Source: Bradyrhizobium sp. Gha (lineage in GTDB: Bacteria; Pseudomonadota; Alphaproteobacteria; Rhizobiales; Xanthobacteraceae). From it: a stretch of 64,000 nucleotides of DNA. A program made the position numbers and the translations under genes. This document shows, in pieces, positions 17,645 to 26,364 of this stretch. The DNA is taken from the NCBI RefSeq assembly GCF_900113735.1, contig NZ_FOQM01000004.1:186001-250000 (forward strand), in the 5' to 3' direction. The first letter of the stretch is position 1. Each line of letters starts with the position of its first letter. The notes under the pieces are model-generated. The model had not been told where the DNA came from. It made no database searches and saw nothing but the letters and a program-made list of their open reading frames with translations.

Positions 17645-17659
17645 ATGAACTCTATTCAT
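17645..17659. promoter_or_regulatory. Candidate LysR box
   Basis: ATGAA-CTCTA-TTCAT is a perfect 5-bp inverted repeat that contains the LysR-type T-N11-A pattern. It ends 7 nt before the LysR start codon at 17667 and lies in the 233-nt region shared with the divergent dehydrogenase/TRAP operon. Autoregulation is likely if the site is real. Confidence 0.45.
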
Positions 17660-17666
17660 GTGAACC

Positions 17667-18560
17667 ATGACCCACCTGCTTCACTTGCGCGCCATTCAGA
17701 TCTTCGAGGCCGCGGCGCGTCTTGGCTCCTTCCTTCGCGCTGCGGACGAATTAAGGGTCACGCCTTCCGCCGTGAGCCACCAAATCAGGTCACTGGAAAC
17801 CACTTTAGGCGTACAGCTCTTTCATCGAATCAACCGCGCGGTCATGCTGACCGACGTCGGTCGAAAGTATGCCGACGAAGTATCCGAGGCGCTCGGGCGT
17901 ATTGAAGCCGCAAGCCAGACTGTGGCGCGAAAAGGCAAAAGCGACATTCTGACGATACATTCGGTTCCGAGTTTTGCGAGCCAGTGGCTGATGCCACGGC
18001 TCTCCAGATTCGGCGCGCTCAATCCGGAAATCGATTTGAGATTGAATGCATCGGGTGACGCTGCCGACCTAGGAGGCGATGCCGTCGACATCGATATTCG
18101 ATACGGCACCTTCGTGCCTGCAGCCTACTTGGGTGTTGACTCGTTTCCGCTCGAGACGATCGTCGTATTGTGCTCACCCAAGCTCATGAAAGGCGCATCG
18201 CGGATTCGGACGCCGGCTGACATAAAGAAGCACGTCTTGATCCACTCCGAGGTCAACCTCTACCGATGGAAGCACTGGGCGGAGGACGCAAAGCTCGAGC
18301 TGGATCTAGAGCGCGGCCCTCGTTTTGACCGCTCTTTCATGGCCATCAGCACCGCCGTTGACGGCCTCGGTGTTTGTTTGGAGAGCCGACTGCTAGTCCA
18401 ACGCGAGCTCGAAAGCGGTCGCCTGGTCATGCCTTTCGGACCGAATGGCGCTCGTATGCTGTGTCACAGCCTAGTATACCGCCGCTCTCGCACCAACGTA
18501 CCGAAGATCGCCACGTTCCGGAAATGGATGTCGCAGGCTTTACGCGAGACTGAGACCTAG
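17667..18560 (+). CDS. LysR-family transcriptional regulator (GcvA-like)
   Basis: A 297-residue regulator: N-terminal winged HTH (RAIQIFEAAARLGSFLRAADEL...VTPSAVSHQIRSLE, residues 7-50) and a periplasmic-binding-like co-inducer domain with SVPSFASQWLMPRLSRF and GLGVCLESRLLVQREL. It is divergent from the 17433 operon (dehydrogenase, hydrolase, TRAP, transketolase) and probably activates it in response to the imported acid. The start ATG at 17667 follows the candidate box directly. Confidence 0.9.
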   Translation: MTHLLHLRAIQIFEAAARLGSFLRAADELRVTPSAVSHQIRSLETTLGVQLFHRINRAVMLTDVGRKYADEVSEALGRIEAASQTVARKGKSDILTIHSVPSFASQWLMPRLSRFGALNPEIDLRLNASGDAADLGGDAVDIDIRYGTFVPAAYLGVDSFPLETIVVLCSPKLMKGASRIRTPADIKKHVLIHSEVNLYRWKHWAEDAKLELDLERGPRFDRSFMAISTAVDGLGVCLESRLLVQRELESGRLVMPFGPNGARMLCHSLVYRRSRTNVPKIATFRKWMSQALRETET

Positions 18561-18626
18561 AGGCACGTCGAACGCCCGGGCGATCGCATTCCGTTCCGCT
18601 CCGAATGGGCCAGGCGGCGGCTGCGG

Positions 18627-19907
18627 CTACTCAACCAGGATGACCCGCAGATCATTGACATTCGTCAACGTTGGACCCGTCTGCAGCAGATCGCCGGTCT
18701 CTGCGAAGAAGGCGCTTGCGTCATTGTTGCCGAGATACGACCGAGCGTCGAGGCCGCGCGATTTGGCCCGACTAAGGATCCGCTCGTCAATAATGGCGCC
18801 GGCAGGATCTGACGCGACCCCGCTGCCGCCATCTGCACCATCGGTATCTGCAGCAAGAGCTGCGATGCCACTTTCGCCGTTGAGCGCGAGGGCTAACGCG
18901 AGTGCATACTCCTGATTGGGTCCGCCACGCCCATTGCCGCGAACGGTGACCGTTAGCTCCCCACCCGACACTATGGCGACGCGCTTTCGTTCCGACCGAG
19001 CTTGCAGCGCGAGGCGCGCATGGTTGGCCGCGACATCACGCGCCTCACCTTCAAGATCAGCTCCGAGATCGATGATCTCGTAGCCAGCTTTTCCTGCGGC
19101 AGCAATCGCTGCAGCCAGCGCGTCGCGTGGCCTTGCGATTAGCTCCAGGCGCGTCCTAGCAAAACACGGATCATTAGGCTTACAGCTCTCGTTTTGCGGA
19201 TCCCTGAGGGCGTGACGAATCGCCTCATCTGGCAGGAGGTCGTATTTCTCGATTACCGCTCGCGCGTCCGCGAGCGTCGTCTGATCCGGTACGGTCGGTC
19301 CGGACGCAATTGAGGACGGATCGTCGAATGGCACGTCGGAAATTGCAAGCGCCACGACCTCAGCCCGCCTGCTGGCACGCGCGAGGCGTCCACCTTTGAT
19401 ACGCGACAGGTGTTTGCGGACGATGTTGATCTCGTCGATCCGTGCGCCGGAGCGCAACAACGAACGCGTCAGTTGCTGCTTCTGGACGATGGTAATGCCG
19501 TCAACAGGTGCGATCCAGTTGGCGGAGCCGCCACCGGACAGCAACACCAAGACCAAGTCTTCCTCTCGGGCACTCTGGGCGAGTCGCAGCGTCCTTTCGG
19601 TACTCTCCCGTCCTGCGTCGTCCGGCACCGGATGGCCGGCCTCAACGACCTCGACGCATCTCGTCGGCACGCGATGACCGTGCCGGGTCGTCGCAATGCC
19701 GATCAGTCGATCCGGATCAAACTTGAACACATCCAGGTAGTGCCGCTCGGCCGCTGCGGCCATGGCGGCGGCCCCCTTGCCGGCTGCGAGACAGATCAAA
19801 CGGCCCTTCGGAGCTGCCGGAAGATGAGGCACCAGTATGACGTTGGGATGGGCGGCGGCGATCGCGGCATCTAGAACGGCGCGAAGGAGAAGGCGTCGAT
19901 CGGTCAT
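18627..19907 (-). CDS. Glycerate 2-kinase, MOFRL family (TtuD/GckA type)
   Basis: A 426-residue class II glycerate kinase. The N-terminal domain includes CLAAGKGAAAMAAAAE (near 35) and VLLSGGGSANW (near 143); the C-terminal MOFRL domain has VSGGELTVTVRGNGRGGPNQEYALALAL and DTDGADGGSGVASDPAGA. It phosphorylates D-glycerate to 2-phosphoglycerate, feeding lower glycolysis. Glycerate arises from tartronate semialdehyde, tartrate or hydroxypyruvate routes, so it fits the reductases around it. It is separated from the upstream metallo-hydrolase gene by an intrinsic terminator, so it must have its own promoter in the 15 nt to terminator region or within it, or be read through. It is convergent with the LysR gene. 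Confidence 0.93.
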   Translation of the reverse strand: MTDRRLLLRAVLDAAIAAAHPNVILVPHLPAAPKGRLICLAAGKGAAAMAAAAERHYLDVFKFDPDRLIGIATTRHGHRVPTRCVEVVEAGHPVPDDAGRESTERTLRLAQSAREEDLVLVLLSGGGSANWIAPVDGITIVQKQQLTRSLLRSGARIDEINIVRKHLSRIKGGRLARASRRAEVVALAISDVPFDDPSSIASGPTVPDQTTLADARAVIEKYDLLPDEAIRHALRDPQNESCKPNDPCFARTRLELIARPRDALAAAIAAAGKAGYEIIDLGADLEGEARDVAANHARLALQARSERKRVAIVSGGELTVTVRGNGRGGPNQEYALALALALNGESGIAALAADTDGADGGSGVASDPAGAIIDERILSRAKSRGLDARSYLGNNDASAFFAETGDLLQTGPTLTNVNDLRVILVE

Positions 19908-19922
19908 TTCAATACTCGTTCT

Positions 19923-19952
19923 AAAAAAGGGCCCGACCTCTAGGGTCGGGCC
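19923..19952 (-). terminator. Rho-independent terminator of the ABC1 operon
   Basis: On the minus strand GGCCCGACC-CTAGA-GGTCGGGCC is followed by CTTTTTTAG. The 9-bp GC-rich stem plus T-run is a textbook terminator. It ends transcription coming from 25878-20091 just before the glycerate kinase gene. A second stem, TTGGTCGG-TGTCG-CCGACCAA, lies upstream of it near 19980-20000. Confidence 0.85.
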
Positions 19953-20090
19953 AGTCTCGGGAGGAGCGCTTGCGCGCTTGTTTGGTCGGTGTCGCCGACC
20001 AACTTGTCAGGCCGCCATTAGACCGGCGGCTGAACTCCGCTGACAGGTCCGGTCAATGCCTGGCAGGGCCCGACTTGACTACCCCGCAAG

Positions 20091-21089
20091 CTAAAGAAAC
20101 GACATGTGCATTGGCTCAGGATAATAGCGGAAGCCGTCACCATTCTTCCCTACGTGGCCAAGGCCGGGCCAAGGGAAGTGATATGACATCAGCGGCGTCC
20201 TGTTCGCGGCCAACATATCCAGCACTCTCACACGTGATTTCACGGACAGCTTGGAATCCGTGTCGAACAGAAACTCCATTCGAGGTTTTTCGAAAAGAAG
20301 CACGGGATGGTGCGTCAAATCCCCGACATAGCAAAACGACTTCCCCGCCGACTCGATCATAAAGCAGTGATGACCGAGTGTGTGACCGGGCGATGCAATC
20401 GCATGAACACCCGGTAGAAGCTGCTCGCCGTCCTTGAAGAAAACGATGCGATCGCGCACCGGCGGCAGGTTATGGATCGCTGCCTTGACCAGGCCATCGA
20501 GATCACCGCCGAGCTTGCTCTTGTCAGTCCAAAAGTCGTAGTCGGTCTGGCTGATGTAGATCTGTGCGTTCGGGAAGGTCGGCTTGTTATCGTCCCCCCA
20601 GATACCACCGATGTGATCCCAGTGCGCGTGCGAACAGACGACCGCGTCGATGTCCTCAAGAGCAATTCCGGCAGCGGCGAGGCTGCTCTTCAGGCGCCCG
20701 GTGGTGGGCCCGAACTGCTTGAGTGATCCCATTCCGGTGTCAAACAGCACCAGCTCGTTTCCAAAGTTGACAACCGGCGCATTCTGCTCGAGCACGACTT
20801 CCTTTGTCGGAAGGAAGCTCTTGTCGAGCATCCGCACGACTTCCTCCTTCGGCACACCCAGGAAGCTTTCGCTCGGGTCTCCAAGGGGCAGCGGTCCGTC
20901 CGATACGACAGTGACCTGTGCTTCCCCCAACGCAAACCGACAATACGACGGAACCTGCTTATCGGACTTCGGTTCCTTGGCTTCGCTGCGCGCAGCAACC
21001 ACCTCGGTCAACGCCGCACCGCCCACCAAGGCAGCTCCCTTGACGAGATCCCGGCGCCTCATTTGCGAACGAGTCTTTCTTGACTCCAT
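20091..21089 (-). CDS. Tat-exported metallo-beta-lactamase-fold hydrolase
   Basis: A 332-residue MBL-fold protein. The N-terminus RSQMRRRDLVKGAALVGGAALTEVVAARSEA looks like a twin-arginine signal peptide, so it should act in the periplasm. The zinc motif HAHWDHIGG is near residue 143, with further ligands in SPGHTLGHHCF and a C-terminal His region. Relatives include lactonases and other hydrolases. It is the last gene of the ABC1 operon, about 150 nt after the epimerase gene. A periplasmic lactonase preparing a ligand for the ABC1 importer would fit; this is inference. Confidence 0.85.
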   Translation of the reverse strand: MESRKTRSQMRRRDLVKGAALVGGAALTEVVAARSEAKEPKSDKQVPSYCRFALGEAQVTVVSDGPLPLGDPSESFLGVPKEEVVRMLDKSFLPTKEVVLEQNAPVVNFGNELVLFDTGMGSLKQFGPTTGRLKSSLAAAGIALEDIDAVVCSHAHWDHIGGIWGDDNKPTFPNAQIYISQTDYDFWTDKSKLGGDLDGLVKAAIHNLPPVRDRIVFFKDGEQLLPGVHAIASPGHTLGHHCFMIESAGKSFCYVGDLTHHPVLLFEKPRMEFLFDTDSKLSVKSRVRVLDMLAANRTPLMSYHFPWPGLGHVGKNGDGFRYYPEPMHMSFL

Positions 21090-21243
21090 TTGCTCCTCCC
21101 AGAACGCGGCTTGTTAGTTTAGGCTGGACGCCGGAAGGCTACGGCGTGCCAGCACAAGGCTACAAACGAAATGGTTGGGTGGATAGGTGACCCCACTTCA
21201 TCCAAAAGCGGTGCCCCGACTTTTTGAACGAGAATTTCTTTGT

Positions 21244-22107
21244 TTAACTTTTACTTTTTTGAGCCGGCCGCCAACTATGCTTCGGCGAATAACCGAGCAC
21301 GCGACGAGCCTTGTCTATGGAGAGCAGCGTCTCATTTCCGCTGATTTTCCTCTTGAATGGTACGCCAGGAAAATATTTTTGTGCAAGCTCCACACTGGGT
21401 GTCGGCGATACCGTGTCGGCATTGGCAATTACGAAGACTTCTGCTCCCTTGATATCTGTCTCCAGCGATAGCCGAACCGCCTGAGCCCCATCACGTGCAT
21501 CGATGTAACCGAACAGATTGAACTTTCGATCTTCCGGATCGAAGGACGGAAATTGACCGTATTCGGCCGGATCCATCACGTTCGAAAACCGCAGGCACGC
21601 AATCTTCAGCAGGGGATCCCACCGGCAATACTGACGCGCAATTTCTTCGCCGACCGCTTTGGACAGCGAATAAGCCGTTTCGGGCCTTGCCGGATAATCT
21701 TCGTCGACTGGAAGATATGGCGGCGGATCCTTGTATGGCAGACCGAGCAAGGTCTCGCTTGAAGCCCAGACCACATTGCGTATGCCAAGGCGGCGCGCCG
21801 CCTCAAAGACATTATAGGTACTGGCCGTATTGATACCGAATACCTCGCTGATAGCCACAACTCCGGGCATTGGAACGGCAGCGAGGTGAACAACTGCGTC
21901 CACCCCTCGCTTGTGATACCATTCCATGCCGGAAAGCAGCTCTATGGTGCGATCGAGATCCGTGAGATTGACCTGCACGAAAGGACAAAGGTCCACCGCA
22001 GGAGGTGTGACATCCGCGTTGACCACGTTGTAGCCGTGATCCAAGAGATCCTTGACGCAAGCTCGGCCGAGCTTGCCGCTTCCACCAGTGACGATGACCA
22101 AAGTCAT
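21244..22107 (-). CDS. NAD-dependent epimerase/dehydratase (extended SDR)
   Basis: A 287-residue extended SDR with the GGSGKLGRA nucleotide motif at residue 8, VHLAAVPMPG in the middle, and the catalytic Tyr-Lys in TAYSLSKAVGEE (about 145). Relatives include uronate dehydrogenases and nucleotide-sugar epimerases; the short length and free-standing sugar context favour a dehydrogenase of a free sugar. It lies 32 nt downstream of the ABC1 permease. A paralog with similar C-terminal sequence (SGNE...KARRVLGY) is encoded at 26365-27249 on the other strand. Confidence 0.88.
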   Translation of the reverse strand: MTLVIVTGGSGKLGRACVKDLLDHGYNVVNADVTPPAVDLCPFVQVNLTDLDRTIELLSGMEWYHKRGVDAVVHLAAVPMPGVVAISEVFGINTASTYNVFEAARRLGIRNVVWASSETLLGLPYKDPPPYLPVDEDYPARPETAYSLSKAVGEEIARQYCRWDPLLKIACLRFSNVMDPAEYGQFPSFDPEDRKFNLFGYIDARDGAQAVRLSLETDIKGAEVFVIANADTVSPTPSVELAQKYFPGVPFKRKISGNETLLSIDKARRVLGYSPKHSWRPAQKSKS

Positions 22108-22139
22108 GCGATAGTCCCTCTTTTTTGAGTTCTGCTCGG

Positions 22140-23144
22140 TCAGGCGCGCTGGCTGCGGCCCAAGGCCACCGCCAGAACTATGAGAACGCCTCGCGCCATA
22201 AGCTGCTGACTAAAGTCGAGCCCCAGCAGAATGAGGCCATTGTTGATAACGCCGATCAGCAGCGCGCCCACGATTGATCCGATGACGGTTCCGGCTCCGC
22301 CGAACAGGCTGGTACCGCCAAGAACGACGGCGGCGATAACCGACAGTTCATCGCCCTCTCCCAGCTGGAAGCGCCCCGAGTGCAGGCGTCCCGCGTAAAG
22401 CATACCTGCGACGGAAGCCGCCGTGGCGGTCATTAGAAGCGCCTGAAACTTGACGGTTCTTGTCTTGATGCCGCTGTAGCGCGCTGCTGTCTCACCACCA
22501 CCGGTGGCCAAGATCTTTCGTCCGAAGGGGGTCTTTCGCAGGGCCGTATGAGCCAGCGCGCCGAGGATCACGACCCACAATACAAGGATCGGGACCGGGC
22601 CGATATTTCCCGATCCGAAAACGGCGATGAAGGTGTCATCGATCACCGGCACGGGAGAGGTTCCGCTCATCCACATGCCAAGACCTCGGGCAAAGCCCAT
22701 CATACCTAACGTGACCAGAAAGGAGGGAATGCCGATCCAGGCGGTCAAGCTTCCATTCACGGCTCCCACAAGGAGACCGGTACAAAGTCCGGCCGCAATC
22801 GCAGGTACAAGCCCGTAACGGCTGAGAGCGAGGCCTGAGGTCACTGAAGCCAAGCCTGCAATGGCTCCAACCGACAAATCGATCTCACCGGCGCACAACA
22901 CGAAGGTCATGGCCATCGCCATGATGGCGATGATCGCGGTTTGTCGGGCGATGTTGAGCAGATTATTGGCTGACAGGAAGCCGCGATCACTCAGCGTGAT
23001 CGCGAATATCACGAAAATTAGCGCGAACCCAATATAGACGACGTATTGTCGCCAGTCCGAGACAATGGAATCGCCTCTAACCATGGCCAACGAACCTCGA
23101 TGCGTCGTCGCTGCAGTTCCAGTTCCATCAGTACGTCGGAGCAT
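22140..23144 (-). CDS. Sugar ABC transporter permease (RbsC family), system 1
   Basis: A 334-residue integral membrane protein with about ten hydrophobic segments and the RbsC-type signatures AGEIDLSVGAIAGLASV, IGIPSFLVTLGMMGFARG and AAVVLGGTSLFGGAGTVIGSIVGALLIGVINNGLILLG (shown in parts). It forms the channel for the sugar importer with the ATPase encoded upstream; the two genes overlap by 17 nt if the ATG at 23144 is used. An internal ATG at 23084 (MVRGDSIV) would remove 20 residues without known homology. Confidence 0.92.
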   Translation of the reverse strand: MLRRTDGTGTAATTHRGSLAMVRGDSIVSDWRQYVVYIGFALIFVIFAITLSDRGFLSANNLLNIARQTAIIAIMAMAMTFVLCAGEIDLSVGAIAGLASVTSGLALSRYGLVPAIAAGLCTGLLVGAVNGSLTAWIGIPSFLVTLGMMGFARGLGMWMSGTSPVPVIDDTFIAVFGSGNIGPVPILVLWVVILGALAHTALRKTPFGRKILATGGGETAARYSGIKTRTVKFQALLMTATAASVAGMLYAGRLHSGRFQLGEGDELSVIAAVVLGGTSLFGGAGTVIGSIVGALLIGVINNGLILLGLDFSQQLMARGVLIVLAVALGRSQRA

Positions 23145-24705
23145 TGAGCCGCACCTCCTGGATTAGGACTTGAAGGTTGTGCTCCGCCTTGGCGATCTGC
23201 ACCCCTTCGTCTGCACTTCCGGTCGGCTCGCCGGCCGCCACGGAAATCTCGTCCCTGGACACCTCGCGGGCAATGCGTCCGTCGCTCATGATGAGCACTC
23301 GATCGCTAACCGCCAGAAGTTCGGCGAGCTCGGAAGAAATGATGATGATGGCCCGTCCCTCATCCGCAAGTTCGCGGATCAGATCGACGATTTCCGTTTT
23401 GCTCCCGATGTCGATGCCCGCCGTGGGCTCGTCCAGGATGAGTATCTCCGGATTCATGGCCAACCATTTGCCGAGCACCACCTTCTGCTGGTTGCCGCCT
23501 GAGAGTGTTCGCACCGGCACCGAGCTGGAGGTTGCTTTAATACGCAGTCGTTGAATCAAGCCAGTCGCAGAAGCGGTCTCCTTGGTGCCGTCAAGGAACA
23601 GGCCTCGCGCGAGGTCGCCTAGTCGAGGCAGACTGAGATTTGTACGTATGGTGTGCGCTGCGATCAGGCCTTCGCGAGCCCTGCTTTCAGGTATGAGGGC
23701 GATACCCGCTTCCATCGCTTCACGTGGACTGCGAATTCTGACAGCTTGGCCTTTCACTCGAATTTCGCCCGAGGTCATTGCATCAATACCAAACATGACC
23801 CGAGCCAGTTCGCTGCGGCCGGAACCCAACAGCCCCGCAATGCCGAGCACTTCACCGGAATAAACTTCGAAAGAAGCGTTCATCGGCTTATTCGGCCCGG
23901 ATACCGATCGGACCTCGAGAGCCGGGCTACGCGTGCGGTCAACCGAACGCGGCCGCCAGCTGAAACTTCCAACCCGCTTGCCGATCATATGCTCGACGAC
24001 ATCCTGGATTTCGACCTGGCGCACTGGGGCGGTCGCGACGTTCCGACCATCCCTAAGGATGGTCACTTCCTCGGCGATCTCGAATATCTCGTCCATACGA
24101 TGCGACACGTAGACGATCGCGGCCCCGTCCGCGGACAGGCGTTTGAGGAGAGAAAAGAGACGCTCGACCTCAACGCCGGTCAACGCGGATGTCGGCTCAT
24201 CCAAAATAAGGATGCGAGCGTCTTGCGAGATCGCTTTCGCGATCTCGACCATTTGCATCTGGCCAGTGCTGAGCTTCTGAACAGGTGTCGCCGGATCGAC
24301 ATCCATGCCGAGTTCGGACATGATCACTCTCGATTGCTCCCGCGCCGTACGATCGTCCACGAGAAGCCCAAATTTTCTCGGCTCTCGAGAAAGAAAGATG
24401 TTCTGGGCGACGGTCAGACTTGGGATCAGGCTGAGCTCCTGAAATATCATCCCGATACCCGAGGCGCGGGATGTAGCGGCACTAAAGCTAATCATCTGCC
24501 GACCGAAGACGGTTATCGAGCCTTCGGTCGGCGTCAGAATTCCCTGAAGTATTTTGAGCAGCGTCGACTTTCCGGCGCCATTCTCGCCCATCAGCGCGTG
24601 GACCGTTCCTTGCTTGACCGCGAAGTCGACGCCGCGAAGGACGTGGAGCCCTCCGAACGACTTCTTGATGCCGGTCATCTCGACCGCGTTGCTGGATTCG
24701 ATCAT
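23128..24705 (-). CDS. Sugar ABC transporter ATP-binding protein (RbsA family), system 1
   Basis: A 525-residue protein with two ABC domains in tandem. Domain 1 has Walker A GENGAGKST (about 40), signature LSTGQMQMVEIAKA and Walker B ILILDEPTSAL. Domain 2 has a degenerate Walker A (GLLGSGRSEL), as is normal for this family, but an intact signature LSGGNQQKVVLGKW and Walker B. It powers import by the adjacent permease and binding protein. It lies 45 nt after the binding-protein gene. Confidence 0.94.
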   Translation of the reverse strand: MIESSNAVEMTGIKKSFGGLHVLRGVDFAVKQGTVHALMGENGAGKSTLLKILQGILTPTEGSITVFGRQMISFSAATSRASGIGMIFQELSLIPSLTVAQNIFLSREPRKFGLLVDDRTAREQSRVIMSELGMDVDPATPVQKLSTGQMQMVEIAKAISQDARILILDEPTSALTGVEVERLFSLLKRLSADGAAIVYVSHRMDEIFEIAEEVTILRDGRNVATAPVRQVEIQDVVEHMIGKRVGSFSWRPRSVDRTRSPALEVRSVSGPNKPMNASFEVYSGEVLGIAGLLGSGRSELARVMFGIDAMTSGEIRVKGQAVRIRSPREAMEAGIALIPESRAREGLIAAHTIRTNLSLPRLGDLARGLFLDGTKETASATGLIQRLRIKATSSSVPVRTLSGGNQQKVVLGKWLAMNPEILILDEPTAGIDIGSKTEIVDLIRELADEGRAIIIISSELAELLAVSDRVLIMSDGRIAREVSRDEISVAAGEPTGSADEGVQIAKAEHNLQVLIQEVRLNAPTY

Positions 24706-24750
24706 GACCCATAGCTCGCGTGCGGGGACAAACTCCCGGGCCTACTAGTC

Positions 24751-25878
24751 CTACTTCAAGGCGTCCGTCACCACTTGAGGCGGCGGCGTCCCATTAGACA
24801 TTGGCCAGCCGGCAATCAGGTTCTGCTTGGTCACCGCCAGTGCGGGAAGCACGACATAGGGCGGCGCTGCTTTGCCGATCAGGGCATAGCCCGCCAAAAT
24901 GCCTTCCGCATAGCCTGCGCCGTACGGCCGCTGCGATCCCGTCCCCTTCACGTAACCATTCTTCGCCATATCGATAGCGATGTTTACACCAAGGTCGCAG
25001 GTCGTGATCACGAGATCCTTCGGCCCGCGTCCGCTGCTGCGCGCCGCAGCGAGCACGCCTTCGGTCGGCACATCCCAGACAGCCCAAATCCCGTTCAGTT
25101 CAGGATGGGCGGTCAGCATCCCAGAGGCGATACGCTCAGACTCACCGGAAAAGTCAGGGCCACCGACCCCCTGTTCGGCCACGATTTTGATGTCAGGGTA
25201 GGCTTTGATCGCCTCCTTGAATCCCATGACGCGCTCGACGGTCGCAAACAGGTCGGAAGCGTGTGGAATCAATCCAATATTGCCTTTTCCGTTCAGGGCC
25301 TGCGCCATAAGCAGCGCCGCAGCCTTGCCCATACCTCTATTGTCGGAAGACACGAGGCTCACATAATCCGTCCCGGGCGACATTCCGGCGCCAGTCTGAT
25401 CGAGAAACACGATCTTTATACCGGAAGCCGCCGCACGCTTGTACGCGGCGGCCGTGCCGTTTTGCTCAGCAGGAACGCTAATCATCACGTTCGGTTTGCG
25501 GGCCATGACCGTCTCAATGTCGGAGACCTGTTGCTCGGCTTTGTATCCCGCGTCCGTGACAGCGATGATCTTGATTCCGAGCATATCGAGAGCAGCCTTT
25601 TGGCCCGCCATCTGCGCCTTCGCCCAATCGGAGGCGGTGTAGTGCATGACGATAGCCGCAGTCGCGTTCATCGACTTGATCTTTGCGATCTCCTCCGGGC
25701 TTAGCTCCAGGTCGCTGGCGAGAACGGGCTTTTCCCCGTGCGGACCGGATGCCGGATGCTCCTCGATATCCTTTAATGCCGCAGCAACATCCGCCGCCAT
25801 CGACGGGCCTATGGCCAAGCCCATGATTGCGACAGAAGCAACTATCGCAGCGCTAAGGTTTTTAATCAGGCTAGACAT
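24751..25878 (-). CDS. Sugar ABC transporter substrate-binding protein, system 1
   Basis: A 375-residue periplasmic binding protein of the ribose/xylose (type I) fold. A Sec signal (LIKNLSAAIVASVAIMGLAIG...SMAADV) precedes the mature part; VMHYTASDWAKAQMAGQKAALDMLGIKIIAVTDAGYKAEQQ is the typical first lobe. The ATG at 25878 follows GGGAGGGATTAC; the frame is open 23 codons further but without homology. First gene of ABC1, with a perfect operator-like repeat upstream (25935). The ligand is unknown; the mature protein is longer than ribose-binding proteins because of an insert before the first lobe (about residues 30-60). Confidence 0.92.
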   Translation of the reverse strand: MSSLIKNLSAAIVASVAIMGLAIGPSMAADVAAALKDIEEHPASGPHGEKPVLASDLELSPEEIAKIKSMNATAAIVMHYTASDWAKAQMAGQKAALDMLGIKIIAVTDAGYKAEQQVSDIETVMARKPNVMISVPAEQNGTAAAYKRAAASGIKIVFLDQTGAGMSPGTDYVSLVSSDNRGMGKAAALLMAQALNGKGNIGLIPHASDLFATVERVMGFKEAIKAYPDIKIVAEQGVGGPDFSGESERIASGMLTAHPELNGIWAVWDVPTEGVLAAARSSGRGPKDLVITTCDLGVNIAIDMAKNGYVKGTGSQRPYGAGYAEGILAGYALIGKAAPPYVVLPALAVTKQNLIAGWPMSNGTPPPQVVTDALK

Positions 25879-25934
25879 GTAATCCCTCCCAAGAACGGGC
25901 TGCGCCCAAATGCGACACAGGATCTTTGCGTCCC

Positions 25935-25973
25935 TTAATGCATACATTAATGCGCGCGACCCGAGACCGTCAA
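25935..25973 (-). promoter_or_regulatory. Promoter with candidate GntR operator, copy 4 (perfect)
   Basis: TTAATG-CATA-CATTAA at 25935-25950 is a perfect inverted repeat. On the minus strand a TTGACG hexamer (25968-25973) lies 17 nt upstream, so the operator covers the -10 region of the ABC1 operon. It is followed by ACGCAAAGAT, the same ten bases as next to copy 1. Confidence 0.7.
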
Positions 25974-26364
25974 TCGCTCGCGGCTCATTGTACTAGCTTG
26001 CTTGAAGCAAATTTCACTGAGCCTCGATTGCCACATCATGTCGACTTGGAGCTGGACATCGCGTGATTTCCAGGGCGGCGGATAAATCTCGCGATTTGCG
26101 ACGCGAATCTAGGTCAAACCTGGCGATACGGCCCCATTGTGCAGCGGTGCTCAACAGTCCAATGATGAAGAAAGCACAATCCCTAAACTACAATTCCCTT
26201 CCTCGGGTCGATGGACCGCCACGTTGCCAAAGCGCCACGCGGCCATGCGGTGTGTGAGCCAGATCGCACAGCGTGTTGAGCGCAATGTTCGCATCGGATG
26301 CCGTTCTAACGGGTTGTGGCCTCCGGAACGACATTCCGGCCTCGAGCATACCCGGAGATAAACA
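25974..26364. other. Intergenic region between divergent operons
   Basis: I see no gene here. It carries the 5' flank of the ABC1 promoter on one side and the leader of the plus-strand block on the other, ending in CCGGAGATAAACA directly before the epimerase ATG. No clear hairpin or operator copy was found in this part. Confidence 0.6.

Noticed and set aside
26252..26272. TGTGAG...GCACA as a third LysR operator copy
   Set aside because: Spacing and half-site differ from the two good copies; match is at chance level.
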